Below, piece after piece: positions 9,961 through 17,644 of a stretch of 64,000 bases of DNA (within the stretch, counting starts at the first letter, position 1; each line of letters opens with the position of its first letter). Source of the DNA: Massilia sp. Root133 (GTDB taxonomy: Bacteria; Pseudomonadota; Gammaproteobacteria; Burkholderiales; Burkholderiaceae_D); NCBI RefSeq assembly GCF_001426525.1, contig NZ_LMEW01000023.1:62001-126000 (forward strand), read 5' to 3'. The position numbers were made by a program, and so were the translations under genes. The notes beneath the pieces were generated by a model. The model saw only the letters and a program-made list of their open reading frames with translations. It did not search any database and was not told the origin of the DNA.

Positions 9961-11318
9961 CTGGCTTTGGCAATCGTATCAATGCGGGCGACCAGGTCGC
10001 CGCGCAGGGTGTAATCCAGGCTCTCGGTGATGCGCACGTCGACCAGCTGGCCGATGAGCGCAGCACTGTCGTCGCCCGGGAAGAAGTTGACGACGCGGTT
10101 GTTCTCGGTGCGCCCCTGGAGTTCGCCCCCGCCCTTCTTGGACGGACCTTCGACGAGGATGCGCTGCACGGTGCCGACCATGCTGGCGCTGGTCTTGCGG
10201 GTGTTGGCGTCGATCTGCGCCTGCAGGCGTTGCAGGCGCGCGAGCTTGACCTCGTGCGGGGTGTCGTCCGCCAGGTTGGCGGCCGGGGTGCCGGGGCGCT
10301 TGCTGAAGATGAAGGAGAAGCTGTTGTCGAAGCCGACGTCTTCGACGAGCTTCATCATCGCTTCGAAATCGGCGTCCGTCTCGCCCGGGAAGCCGACGAT
10401 GAAGTCGGACGAGATCGAGATGTCCGGGCGCACCGCCTTGATGCGGCGGATGATCGACTTGTATTCCAGGCCCGTGTAGCCGCGCTTCATCGCCTGCAGG
10501 ATGCGGTCGGAGCCGTGCTGCACGGGCAGGTACAGGTGGTTCACCAGCTGCGGGATCTTCGCGTACGCGTCGATCAGGCGCTGGGTGAATTCCTTCGGGT
10601 GGCTCGTGACGAAGCGCAGGCGCTCGATGCCGGGGATCTCGGCCACGTATTCCAGCAGCAGGGCGAAGTCCGCGATTTCTCCCGACTCCATCGCGCCGCG
10701 GTACGCGTTCACGTTCTGCCCCAACAGCATGATTTCCTTGACGCCCTGCGCGGCCAGGCCGGCGACTTCCGTCAGCACATCCTCGAAGCGGCGCGAGACT
10801 TCCTCGCCGCGGGTGTACGGCACCACGCAGTAGCTGCAATATTTACTGCAGCCTTCCATGATCGACACGTAGGCAACCGGACCTTCGACCTTGGCCGGCG
10901 GCAGGTGGTCGAACTTTTCGATTTCCGGGAAGCTGATGTCGACCTGGGCCGCGCCCGTGTGGCGGCGCAGCTGGATCATCTGCGGCAGGCGGTGCAAGGT
11001 CTGCGGGCCGAACACCATGTCCACGTGCGGCGCGCGCTTGACGATGGCTGCGCCTTCCTGCGACGCCACGCAGCCGCCCACGCCGATGATCAGGTCGGGC
11101 TTGGCGCGCTTGAGTTCCTTCAGGCGGCCGAGGTCGGAAAACACTTTTTCCTGCGCTTTTTCGCGCACGGAGCAGGTGTTGAACAGGATCACGTCGGCAT
11201 CATCCGGCGTGTCCGTGCGTACGAGCCCATCGGACGCGCCCAGCACGTCCGCCATCTTGTCCGAGTCGTACTCGTTCATTTGGCAACCGAAGGTCTTGAT
11301 GAATACTTTTTTCTGCAT
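9957..11318 (-). CDS. miaB: tRNA-2-methylthio-N6-dimethylallyladenosine synthase
   Basis: Radical-SAM methylthiotransferase that converts i6A37 to ms2i6A37 in tRNAs reading UNN codons. The order of domains is clear: an N-terminal MTTase domain (TFGCQMNEYDSDKMA), the radical-SAM cluster CSKYCSYC near residue 160 followed by VVPYTRGEE, and a C-terminal TRAM domain (ILVEGPSKKGGGELQGRTEN). The length of 453 residues is normal. It heads the miaB-ybeZ-ybeY unit. Its substrate is made by MiaA, encoded at 29225. The upstream region carries copy 1 of the structured repeat, read on the opposite strand. Confidence 0.97.
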
Positions 11319-11346
11319 GGAATGCTTCTAAGTGCTGTTGGGGGAT

Positions 11347-11455
11347 CTCGAAAAACCGTCACGAGCGGCCGCGCTGGTGCAGGAGAAGCGCAGCTGTACG
11401 AGAGTACAGTGAGCGTCGCAGTGAGCCAGCGCAACGCGCAGCAGGTTTTTCGACG
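11347..11455 (+). repeat. Structured 109-nt repeat, copy 1
   Basis: Terminal 10-bp arms TCGAAAAACC (11348-11357) and GGTTTTTCGA (11444-11453) are perfectly complementary. The inner stem pairs GCGCTGG (11371-11377) with CCAGCGC (11426-11432) and extends inward with a G-U and two more pairs around one mismatch. A central hairpin, GCTGTAC / GTACAGT with a GAGA loop at 11400-11403, follows. Junction sequences match copies 2 and 3. It lies 28 bp before the miaB start, in the opposite direction to miaB. Type and function are unknown; see the findings. Confidence 0.85.
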
Positions 11456-12133
11456 TTCCCTGATGCTTTGACAAGTGGTAGTCCAGTTTACCGTAAATCG
11501 GAAACACGCCGGAAAAGCGGGTGCGTGTGGCCGTGCGCGCCGCCATTCCGTGCTGAGCGGAATTCAGGATTTTCCCAGGGAAATATTTCTACAGTCGGTT
11601 ACATTGTTAAATCTTGAATTTTTCTTTCTAGCTGTTATCTTTAAAGTTGCCGATTCGACTCGAATTAGTTTCTCCTTGTAAATCAAGAAGATCGTGTAGC
11701 TCGGCAATTGCAAAATTAGTCTAAAAAAACACTTGCGTGCGCCACAATTTGTCACCATGTGCTGAAATGACTATGTGACAAGCTTTCCACAAGTTAGCTT
11801 GATATCGGCCAATGAATTTCGTGCTCAGGTCGAGTGTGAGCCCGACATATGAGTTTGATAATTTGTCCGAAAGACAAGTGCATGTGGGAAGCGGGGAGTG
11901 CAAAAACCGCAGCGGCGACGGCAGTTCGGTCGCGGCGCCCGGACAGGGTTCCAACGCTGCATTCGTTTTTTCGCTTCCCGCCAAGGGAGCGCACGCGGTC
12001 CGGAGATGCGCCGGCCGATATGTCAGGTGGATGCCTGGTCAGTCGGTCTCGCAATCCGGGAACTTATGTTGATGAAACTTAGTCATTAAACACGGTTCGT
12101 AAGAGAACTATTTTAACCATTTACGAGGTCATC
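11456..12133. other. Long AT-rich intergenic region
   Basis: 678 bp with no convincing gene on either strand. The stretch from about 11570 to 11870 is clearly richer in A and T than its surroundings. It holds only small hairpins, such as TTGTC-CGAAA-GACAA near 11864-11878. The last 80 bases probably carry the promoter and leader of the HTH gene, whose ribosome site ACGAGG ends ten bases before its ATG. The AT-rich block could be a silenced (H-NS-type) control region or the scar of a lost insert. Confidence 0.5.
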
Positions 12134-12556
12134 ATGGCACATCACGCTTTGTCATCACAGGAAAGCTACAACCCGAACCATTTGCTGGACATTCTGCTGG
12201 GCAAGATGCAGCTGAAGAACGACGCTGCGCTGTCGCGCATGCTGGAAGTCGCTCCGCCGGTGATCAGCAAGATCCGCCACCACCGCCTGCCGGTCGGCGC
12301 CTCGCTGCTGATCCGCATGCACGAAGTGACCGGCATGAGCATCCGCGACCTGCGTGACCTGATGGGCGACCGCCGCACCAAATATCGCCTGTCGGATGCC
12401 CAGGGCCGTCCGAAGCCCGAGGAAAAAGCTGCACAGCAAGCTGCTCAGCAGGCTGCGCAACAGCAACAAGCTCAGTCGCAAGCTCAGCAAGGCCAGCCGT
12501 CGCAATCGAACGACGCATCGTCTTCGACCAAGTCGCCGGGCAACTATGCGCACTGA
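12134..12556 (+). CDS. Small HTH-type protein with Gln/Ala-rich tail
   Basis: 140 residues. The first 90 form a compact, probably helix-turn-helix (Cro/CI-like) domain: KNDAALSRMLEVAPPVISKI looks like the turn and recognition helix, followed by LLIRMHEVTGMSIRDLRDLM. Residues 95-135 are low complexity, with AAQQ and QAQ repeats, and likely disordered. I know similar unnamed proteins from Burkholderiales, but no function is established. It stands alone, plus strand, behind a long AT-rich leader and before two strong hairpins. A DNA-binding regulator is the simplest reading; I infer this from fold resemblance only. Confidence 0.75.
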   Translation: MAHHALSSQESYNPNHLLDILLGKMQLKNDAALSRMLEVAPPVISKIRHHRLPVGASLLIRMHEVTGMSIRDLRDLMGDRRTKYRLSDAQGRPKPEEKAAQQAAQQAAQQQQAQSQAQQGQPSQSNDASSSTKSPGNYAH

Positions 12557-12563
12557 TGCCGCA

Positions 12564-12626
12564 GGCATGACAGCCGGTCCTGTCATGCCTTCGGACAGAC
12601 CCGGCAGCGAAGCACCGCTTCGCTGC
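12564..12626. terminator. Two successive hairpins after the HTH gene
   Basis: A perfect 10-bp hairpin GGCATGACAG / CTGTCATGCC (12564-12589) is followed by a second, CAGCGAAG / CTTCGCTG (about 12605-12625). Neither has a T run directly after it. A weaker GGGC-GGCCC stem with TTTT ends at 12664. Together they probably end the HTH transcript and that of the convergent HDOD gene. Confidence 0.5.
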
Positions 12627-12663
12627 TGTCACTATCGATCATCCTGGGCTTGATCGGCCCTTT

Positions 12664-13506
12664 TCAAGCCATCAGGATGGTCGACATTTCGCCGAACTGC
12701 AGTTCCGTTTCGCGGAACAGGTGCAGATAGGCTTCTTCGTTCAATCCCATCGCATCCCAGGCCACGCTGGATACGCGCGGCACCAGTTCGTTATCTTCGC
12801 CGGCCAGGTCGAGCGCGTGCACAATGGCGTTGGCCACGTGCACGATCGTTGCCAGGAACCCCGCGCCGTGGATGTCGGGCGCGTGGTGGTAGGCGATCGC
12901 CTGGCGCATGGTGCTCGAAAAATTCCAGTGGTCGGCCAGGGCGACCCCCGCGTCGACGTGGTCGATGCCGAGGACGGCCTGTTCGGCGTCCTGCCAGTCG
13001 CCGCCGTGCTGCGCGTGCCAGGCCACGACCTGGGCATAGGCGTCCGGATGACCGGTCACCAGCACGAGCCGGCCGATGTCGTGCAGCAAGCCGGCCGTGA
13101 ATGCAATGTCCTGGTTGAAACGCATCCGGCGCGCCAGCGCACGTGCGCACGCGGCCGTGGCGATCGAATGGCGCCAGAACGCCTTGTCGTGGAAGCCCTC
13201 GCAGCGTCCGCTCGGGAAGCAACCCGTGATGGCGGCCGCCGTGATCAGGTTGCGCGTCGTCTGGAAGCCGAGGAAGGTGATGGCTTGCTGGATCGTCGTG
13301 ACCTTCACTTGCAGGCCGTAGGTCGAGGAATTGGCCAGGCGCAGCGTTTTTGCCGTCAAGGCCTGGTCGTACGACACCTTTTTTGCCAGCACCGAGATGT
13401 CGATGTCTTCCTGCTCTATGCTGCTGAGCAATTCCATGACGACGGCGGGCAGCGACGGCAGGTCTTGCACGCCGGCAGCCAGTTGTTCGGGCGTCAAACG
13501 GTTCAT
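12664..13506 (-). CDS. HDOD-domain signalling protein
   Basis: 280-residue protein consisting almost wholly of an HDOD domain (LPSLPAVVMELLSSIEQEDIDISVLAKKV to the C-terminus), a relative of HD phosphohydrolases used in signalling. The segment FTAGLLHDIGRLVL keeps an HD dipeptide, and YHHAPD follows, so some metal binding may remain, whereas many HDOD proteins have lost it. Its start overlaps the stop of the upstream 110-residue gene by 4 bp, so the two are translationally coupled. A role in regulating motility, biofilm or the cell cycle is typical of the family but unproven here. Confidence 0.88.
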   Translation of the reverse strand: MNRLTPEQLAAGVQDLPSLPAVVMELLSSIEQEDIDISVLAKKVSYDQALTAKTLRLANSSTYGLQVKVTTIQQAITFLGFQTTRNLITAAAITGCFPSGRCEGFHDKAFWRHSIATAACARALARRMRFNQDIAFTAGLLHDIGRLVLVTGHPDAYAQVVAWHAQHGGDWQDAEQAVLGIDHVDAGVALADHWNFSSTMRQAIAYHHAPDIHGAGFLATIVHVANAIVHALDLAGEDNELVPRVSSVAWDAMGLNEEAYLHLFRETELQFGEMSTILMA

Positions 13507-13835
13507 GGGTTCACCTCGCGCTGCAGGCGGTAGTCTTCCGCGTAGCGGCGCAGGATGCCGGTGGCCCAGTCGCCGAGGTCGTCGCGGTCGTGCTTGCGGA
13601 AGATGTGATCGAGCCGTGCCTGGATCGCTTCCGGATCGATGGGCAGCGGTTCGGGTGTCGCCTGGAGGATCGGCAGCATGTCGATACCATGCCGTGCCAG
13701 CGATGCCAGCATGGATTCGGTCAGCACAATACCCTGTGCCAGTAACACATTGCCTTTCCCGTCGCGCACGACGTCGGACAACACCATGCCCGGTCGGGTC
13801 TCGGCCAGCGGCGTCAGGTGGAAAGGACCGCTCAT
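13503..13835 (-). CDS. Small protein coupled to the HDOD gene
   Basis: 110 residues, no signal peptide. The first 55 residues (LAETRPGMVLSDVVRDGKGN then VLLAQGIVLTESMLASLARHGI) resemble the short beta-rich module found at the N-terminus of many HD-GYP and HDOD proteins, here encoded as a separate gene. The C-terminal half is helical and charged. The ATGA overlap with the HDOD gene suggests that the products act together, perhaps as a split version of a protein that is fused elsewhere. No enzymatic motif is visible. Confidence 0.75.
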   Translation of the reverse strand: MSGPFHLTPLAETRPGMVLSDVVRDGKGNVLLAQGIVLTESMLASLARHGIDMLPILQATPEPLPIDPEAIQARLDHIFRKHDRDDLGDWATGILRRYAEDYRLQREVNP

Positions 13836-13972
13836 GCTTCCCTCATTTAATTTAATTTTTACAATGGATTGAATATTACCATCCGGTAAGGAGGGTGTGA
13901 GCGCCCGCGGGCCCGGGTGTTGTAAGCCGGTGTCTTAATGCTTATCTAATTCGGGCGCCGTACCATGCCTGG

Positions 13973-14524
13973 ATGACTAGAAAACGCTACATTGTTTTAT
14001 TAAGAGGCGTCAATGTCGGGCGGGCGAAACGCATCGCCATGGCCGACCTGCGCAAACTGATCGCGGATCTCGGCTACGAGCACGTGCGCAGTCTCCTCAA
14101 CAGCGGCAACGTCGTGTTCACCGGTCCGGCCAAGCCGCATGACACGGTCGCGGCCGAGATCGAGGAGGCGCTCGTGCTCAAGCTCGGTGTCGCGTCCCGC
14201 ACCGTCGTGCTCAGCTGCGATGACCTCGATGCGATCATTGCTTCCAATCCCTTGCTCGACCAGGCGACGGACCATTCCCGCCTGCTGACGTTCATTCTCG
14301 CCGGACCCCATTCGCGCGAGGCCGTCGAAACGCTGTGCGGCCAGGACTGGCGGCCGGGCGCGATGGCGCTGGGCGAGCGGGCGGCCTATGTCTGGTGCCC
14401 GGAGGGCATTCTCGACAGTCCGGTCGTGGCTGCACTGGGCAAGAAGCTGGGCGATGCGACGACGACGCGCAATTGGGCGACGCTGAGCAAGCTTCATACG
14501 CTGTGCCAGGAATTGCCGGCCTGA
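13973..14524 (+). CDS. DUF1697 family protein
   Basis: 183-residue cytosolic protein matching DUF1697 along its length: YIVLLRGVNVGRAKRIAMADL, then LRKLIADLGYEHVRSLLNSGN, VVFTGP and a C-terminal TTRNWATLSKL. The family is widespread and structurally known, but its biochemical role is not established. It is a single-gene unit between two divergently placed minus-strand units, with no functional link to neighbours. Confidence 0.9.
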   Translation: MTRKRYIVLLRGVNVGRAKRIAMADLRKLIADLGYEHVRSLLNSGNVVFTGPAKPHDTVAAEIEEALVLKLGVASRTVVLSCDDLDAIIASNPLLDQATDHSRLLTFILAGPHSREAVETLCGQDWRPGAMALGERAAYVWCPEGILDSPVVAALGKKLGDATTTRNWATLSKLHTLCQELPA

Positions 14525-14537
14525 GCTGCAGGCCAGG

Positions 14538-14561
14538 AAAAACGGCGCCGTGCGGCGCCGT
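14538..14561 (-). terminator. Rho-independent terminator of the PEP-CTERM gene
   Basis: On the minus strand the stem ACGGCGCCG / CGGCGCCGT (14542-14561) with a two-base loop is followed by TTTTT (14538-14542). It lies 43 bp past the stop of the PEP-CTERM gene. Confidence 0.75.
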
Positions 14562-14603
14562 CGATCAACATTTCCGCGTCATGCGGAAAAGTCTTTCTTT
14601 TCC

Positions 14604-14870
14604 TTATTTGAATTTCTCGCTGCTGTCACGGCTGGCCCGGTAACCGATCAGGATCAGGCCGACCAGCATCATGGCAAACACTTCCGGTTCCGGAAGTTCG
14701 GACATCGAAGGGGAGGGCGGTGCCACCACTTCGTTGTGATTTACCGTCGACAGATCGGTCATGCCCCGCATGCGCAGCACGGCGTGACTGTTGTCAAGGT
14801 CAATGGCGGCGGCCTGGACGGCGCCACCCATCAAAAGACTGAGCGTTGCGGCAAGTGCGTATCGTTTCAC
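14604..14870 (-). CDS. Very small PEP-CTERM sorting-signal protein
   Basis: An 88-residue precursor: signal peptide KRYALAATLSLLMGGAVQAA, a mature part of only about 35 residues (AIDLDNSHAVLRMRGMTDLS onward), then a C-terminal PEP-CTERM signal of LPEPEVF, a hydrophobic helix (AMMLVGLILIGY) and basic RASRD. Exosortase would cut at PEP and leave a very short secreted peptide. I prefer the GTG at 14870 because AAGGA lies six bases before it; the ATG at 14876 sits directly against the same AAGGA. No exosortase or exopolysaccharide gene is in the window. Confidence 0.8.
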   Translation of the reverse strand: MKRYALAATLSLLMGGAVQAAAIDLDNSHAVLRMRGMTDLSTVNHNEVVAPPSPSMSELPEPEVFAMMLVGLILIGYRASRDSSEKFK

Positions 14871-14876
14871 GGTCAT

Positions 14877-15385
14877 TCCTTATCCATGCATTGTCTGACT
14901 GTGGGGTACGTAACCCGCAAGACCGTGGCGGCGTCATGCGGATGATCCCAGCATAGCAAAAATGCGCCATGCATTGCGTCCGTTACGTGCCGTTAAAGCA
15001 CGATAAACAGATGGCAAAGTTAATCATTTTTAAATAAAACAAATGCAATCAATTAATCGATTGGCCATTGATAAAACGCTAAATACAAGACAACTTATTG
15101 CGATTTATTTATTGAACATATGAGATGGACAATAAAAACCGATGTCAATTTGATTACCCGTGTTGCGATTCAAAATTTTTTCACCGCACGGTATACACGT
15201 CGCTTTTCTTTGCGAGTATAGTCTCCATATCCCCATTGCCTTCGGGCATCAAAACAATATCAAACGCACACGTTTGAATACCTCGCGGTCCCCGCACCGC
15301 CGCCTTTCGCGTCCACTCGGCACTCCGGAAGGCACGTAATAACACATGCCGTATCACGCACCTTCGACCTTGTAAGAGTACCGAT
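14877..15385. other. AT-rich intergenic region before the FtsH-like gene
   Basis: About 500 bp between two divergent genes, with no supported gene. From 15000 to 15180 the sequence is markedly AT-rich, with an inverted repeat CAATC...GATTG near 15048. It should hold the promoters of both the PEP-CTERM gene and the FtsH-like gene, but no clear -35/-10 pair stands out. Confidence 0.5.
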
Positions 15386-17350
15386 ATGCCCAATTTTGCT
15401 CGACTTCAAATTGCCTTTAAGAATGTTTATGTCCGGATTCTGACCGCCATACTGCTCGGCGTGCTGACGGGCTGGGCAATCTACAAGGCCGATATCCCGC
15501 AAGATCCGTCGCCGGTCGTCTACTCGCAGAATATTTCCGAGATCACCCAGCTGGCTGCCCAGAAAGATCGTCTCGACTACCTGCTCGTCGCGAAGCCGCT
15601 GTCGGATTCGCCGCGCTATATCTACAAGTACAAGGATGCGCCGCAGCTGCACGTGGTAAAGGTGCCGAGCACGTCGCACCTGTCGCTGGAACGCGAAGTG
15701 CTGCTGAAGAACGCGATCCCGTACTCCATCGCCAAGGATGAATACCTGGCGTCCCACAAGGCCGTCCTGCAGGACGAAGGCGAAGGCGTCGGTGCCGACA
15801 TCGTCGACTTCCTGAAGCGCCACGCGCTCGACCTGACCGTGCTGCTGGTGATCCTGTACGCCATGAAATTCGGCATCCCGGGCATGGGCATGAGCAGCCA
15901 GCTGATCACCCCGGACAAGCTGAAGGGCAGCATGGACGACCTGATCGGCATGGAAGACATCAAGCAGGAAGTGCTGCACCTGGAAGACATGATCCGCAAC
16001 CGCGAGTTGTACAAAGAACACAATATCGACAAGCCGTTCAATGTCATGCTGACGGGCCCGGCCGGCACCGGCAAGACCAAGCTGGTGGGCTACCTGGCCA
16101 AGCGCCTCGACATCCCGCTGATCCAGGCGTCCGGTTCGGCGCTGGAATCCGGCTACGTCGGCGGCGGGTCGAAGGCGCTGAACGCCCTGTACCGCAAGGC
16201 GTCGAGCAAGGGCCGCTGCATCATCTTCCTGGATGAAGCGCAAAGCCTGTTCATGCCGCGTGGCCGCAGCGAAAAGAAATGGGAAGACGATACCGCGAAC
16301 ACCCTGCTGGGCCTGCTGGACGGCGTCAAGAGCGACAAGGGCCAGGGCGTGATCTGGGTCGTCGCCTCGAACTTCGACGATGCGTCGACGGACATGGACG
16401 AAGCGATGCTGCGCCGTTTCTCCGTGAAGATCAATTTCCGCCTGCCGAACAAGGGCGAGCGCAAGGAACTCCTGCGCAGCTTCCTGGCACGCAAGAAAGA
16501 AGGTCTCGTGGACTGGAACGACCTCGACCTGGACCAGGTCGCGGAAATCACCCAGAACCTGAGCCCGGCGCTGCTGGAGACCGTGGTCGAGCGCGCGTCG
16601 ATGATTTCGATCCAGGAAAAGGCGATCATCAATACCGATTTGCTGTTCCGTGCCTACGAGCGTGCCACGATCGGCCTGACCGACCGCGCTACAACGGCCG
16701 AGAAGCTCAAGCAGCGCGAGCGCATCGCCGTGCACGAACTGGGCCACTTCTTCATGCAGATCGACCCATTCCTGCGCGCCGGCATGAGCCTGAGCGAGGT
16801 CAAGGAAAAGTCGCATCTGCTGAAGATCAGCACGGAAGCGGTGTCCAAGATCGGTGCGCTGGGTTATGTGCTGCAGTCCGGTGAAGACATGTCGCTGCGC
16901 ACGCTGGAAGAGCTCGAGCGCGACGTGATCGGCCTGTACGGCGGCGTCGCGGCGGAAGAATTGTTCTACGGTGCACGCGGTATCTCGGTGGGCAGCCAGA
17001 ACGACATCGAAAAGATCACGAAGATGCTGAACCTGATGGTCGGCCGCCTGTCGATGTATTCGCGCGCCAAGATCGACTACAGCCAGCTGCAGAACGACGC
17101 GTCCGGCGAGCACACGCTGCGCCAGGTCGAGGAGAAATCGGACGAGCTGTACAACTACACGCTGAATTCGATCCGCGACTACGAAGAGGTGATCGTGTCG
17201 ATCAAGGACACGCTGCTGGACCAGTACGTGCTGTCGAAGGATGCCGTGTTCGCCCTGCTGGAAGAGCACCAGGACGCGCTGCTGGCCGGCCTGAATGCGC
17301 CGCGCCATGCCAGCCTGAAGCTGTGCGCCGAAGAGGCGGCCGTGGCCTGA
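15386..17350 (+). CDS. Divergent FtsH-like AAA+ membrane metalloprotease
   Basis: 654 residues with the FtsH plan. A membrane helix near residues 17-33 is followed by a periplasmic segment of about 110 residues and a second helix (LTVLLVILYAMKFGI). An AAA+ domain has Walker A GPAGTGKT (about 222) and Walker B IIFLDEAQS (about 279). The M41 peptidase domain has the zinc motif HELGH (about 450) and the block SQNDIEK for the third ligand. It is clearly a side branch: the usual FIDEID reads FLDEAQ and the RPGRFD arginine-finger block is replaced by MLRRFSVKI. The catalytic residues remain, so it is probably active, perhaps on a specialised substrate. Confidence 0.88.
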   Translation: MPNFARLQIAFKNVYVRILTAILLGVLTGWAIYKADIPQDPSPVVYSQNISEITQLAAQKDRLDYLLVAKPLSDSPRYIYKYKDAPQLHVVKVPSTSHLSLEREVLLKNAIPYSIAKDEYLASHKAVLQDEGEGVGADIVDFLKRHALDLTVLLVILYAMKFGIPGMGMSSQLITPDKLKGSMDDLIGMEDIKQEVLHLEDMIRNRELYKEHNIDKPFNVMLTGPAGTGKTKLVGYLAKRLDIPLIQASGSALESGYVGGGSKALNALYRKASSKGRCIIFLDEAQSLFMPRGRSEKKWEDDTANTLLGLLDGVKSDKGQGVIWVVASNFDDASTDMDEAMLRRFSVKINFRLPNKGERKELLRSFLARKKEGLVDWNDLDLDQVAEITQNLSPALLETVVERASMISIQEKAIINTDLLFRAYERATIGLTDRATTAEKLKQRERIAVHELGHFFMQIDPFLRAGMSLSEVKEKSHLLKISTEAVSKIGALGYVLQSGEDMSLRTLEELERDVIGLYGGVAAEELFYGARGISVGSQNDIEKITKMLNLMVGRLSMYSRAKIDYSQLQNDASGEHTLRQVEEKSDELYNYTLNSIRDYEEVIVSIKDTLLDQYVLSKDAVFALLEEHQDALLAGLNAPRHASLKLCAEEAAVA

Positions 17351-17371
17351 ACAAGTTTGGTGGTAGGGCAC

Positions 17372-17480
17372 CTCGAAAAACCGTCGCGAGCGGCAGCAGA
17401 TTTTGTTGAGAAGCGCAGCTGTACGAGAGTACAGCGAGCATCGCAGACGGAATCTGCAACGCGTAGCAGGTTTTTTGACG
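17372..17480 (+). repeat. Structured 109-nt repeat, copy 2
   Basis: It begins 22 bp after the stop of the FtsH-like gene and reads in the same direction. The ends TCGAAAAACC / GGTTTTTTGA pair with one G-U. The inner stem GCAGATTTTGTT (17396-17407) pairs with GACGGAATCTGC (17446-17457) across all 12 positions, three of them G-U. The hairpin GCTGTAC / GTACAGC with a GAGA loop is perfect. A strong terminator follows at 17524, so this copy should be the 3' part of the protease mRNA. Confidence 0.85.
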
Positions 17481-17523
17481 TGCCCGGTTGTTTGATGGTC
17501 TTGAGGTGATACTCAAGTTAATG

Positions 17524-17552
17524 CGGCGGACAGCGATGTCCGCCGTTTTTTT
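17524..17552 (+). terminator. Rho-independent terminator
   Basis: CGGCGGACA / TGTCCGCCG (9-bp perfect stem, GCGA loop) followed by seven T. It ends plus-strand transcription that starts at the FtsH-like gene and passes through repeat copy 2. Confidence 0.9.
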
Positions 17553-17644
17553 GCAGTTATCTTTTATTCCAGGCGTTGTACGATGCGGATTCTGCCGCTG
17601 CGATTATCGAGTCAATCGGAATCGCGCCAAACGTGTCACTGCTA

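Noticed and set aside
11347..11546. Short minus-strand frame through repeat copy 1
   Set aside because: Similar peptides appear from all three repeat copies in different frames, so the similarity comes from the shared DNA element and not from a gene.
15260..17371. Minus-strand open frame of 703 codons opposite the FtsH-like gene
   Set aside because: Shadow of the protease gene; no motif and no ribosome site.
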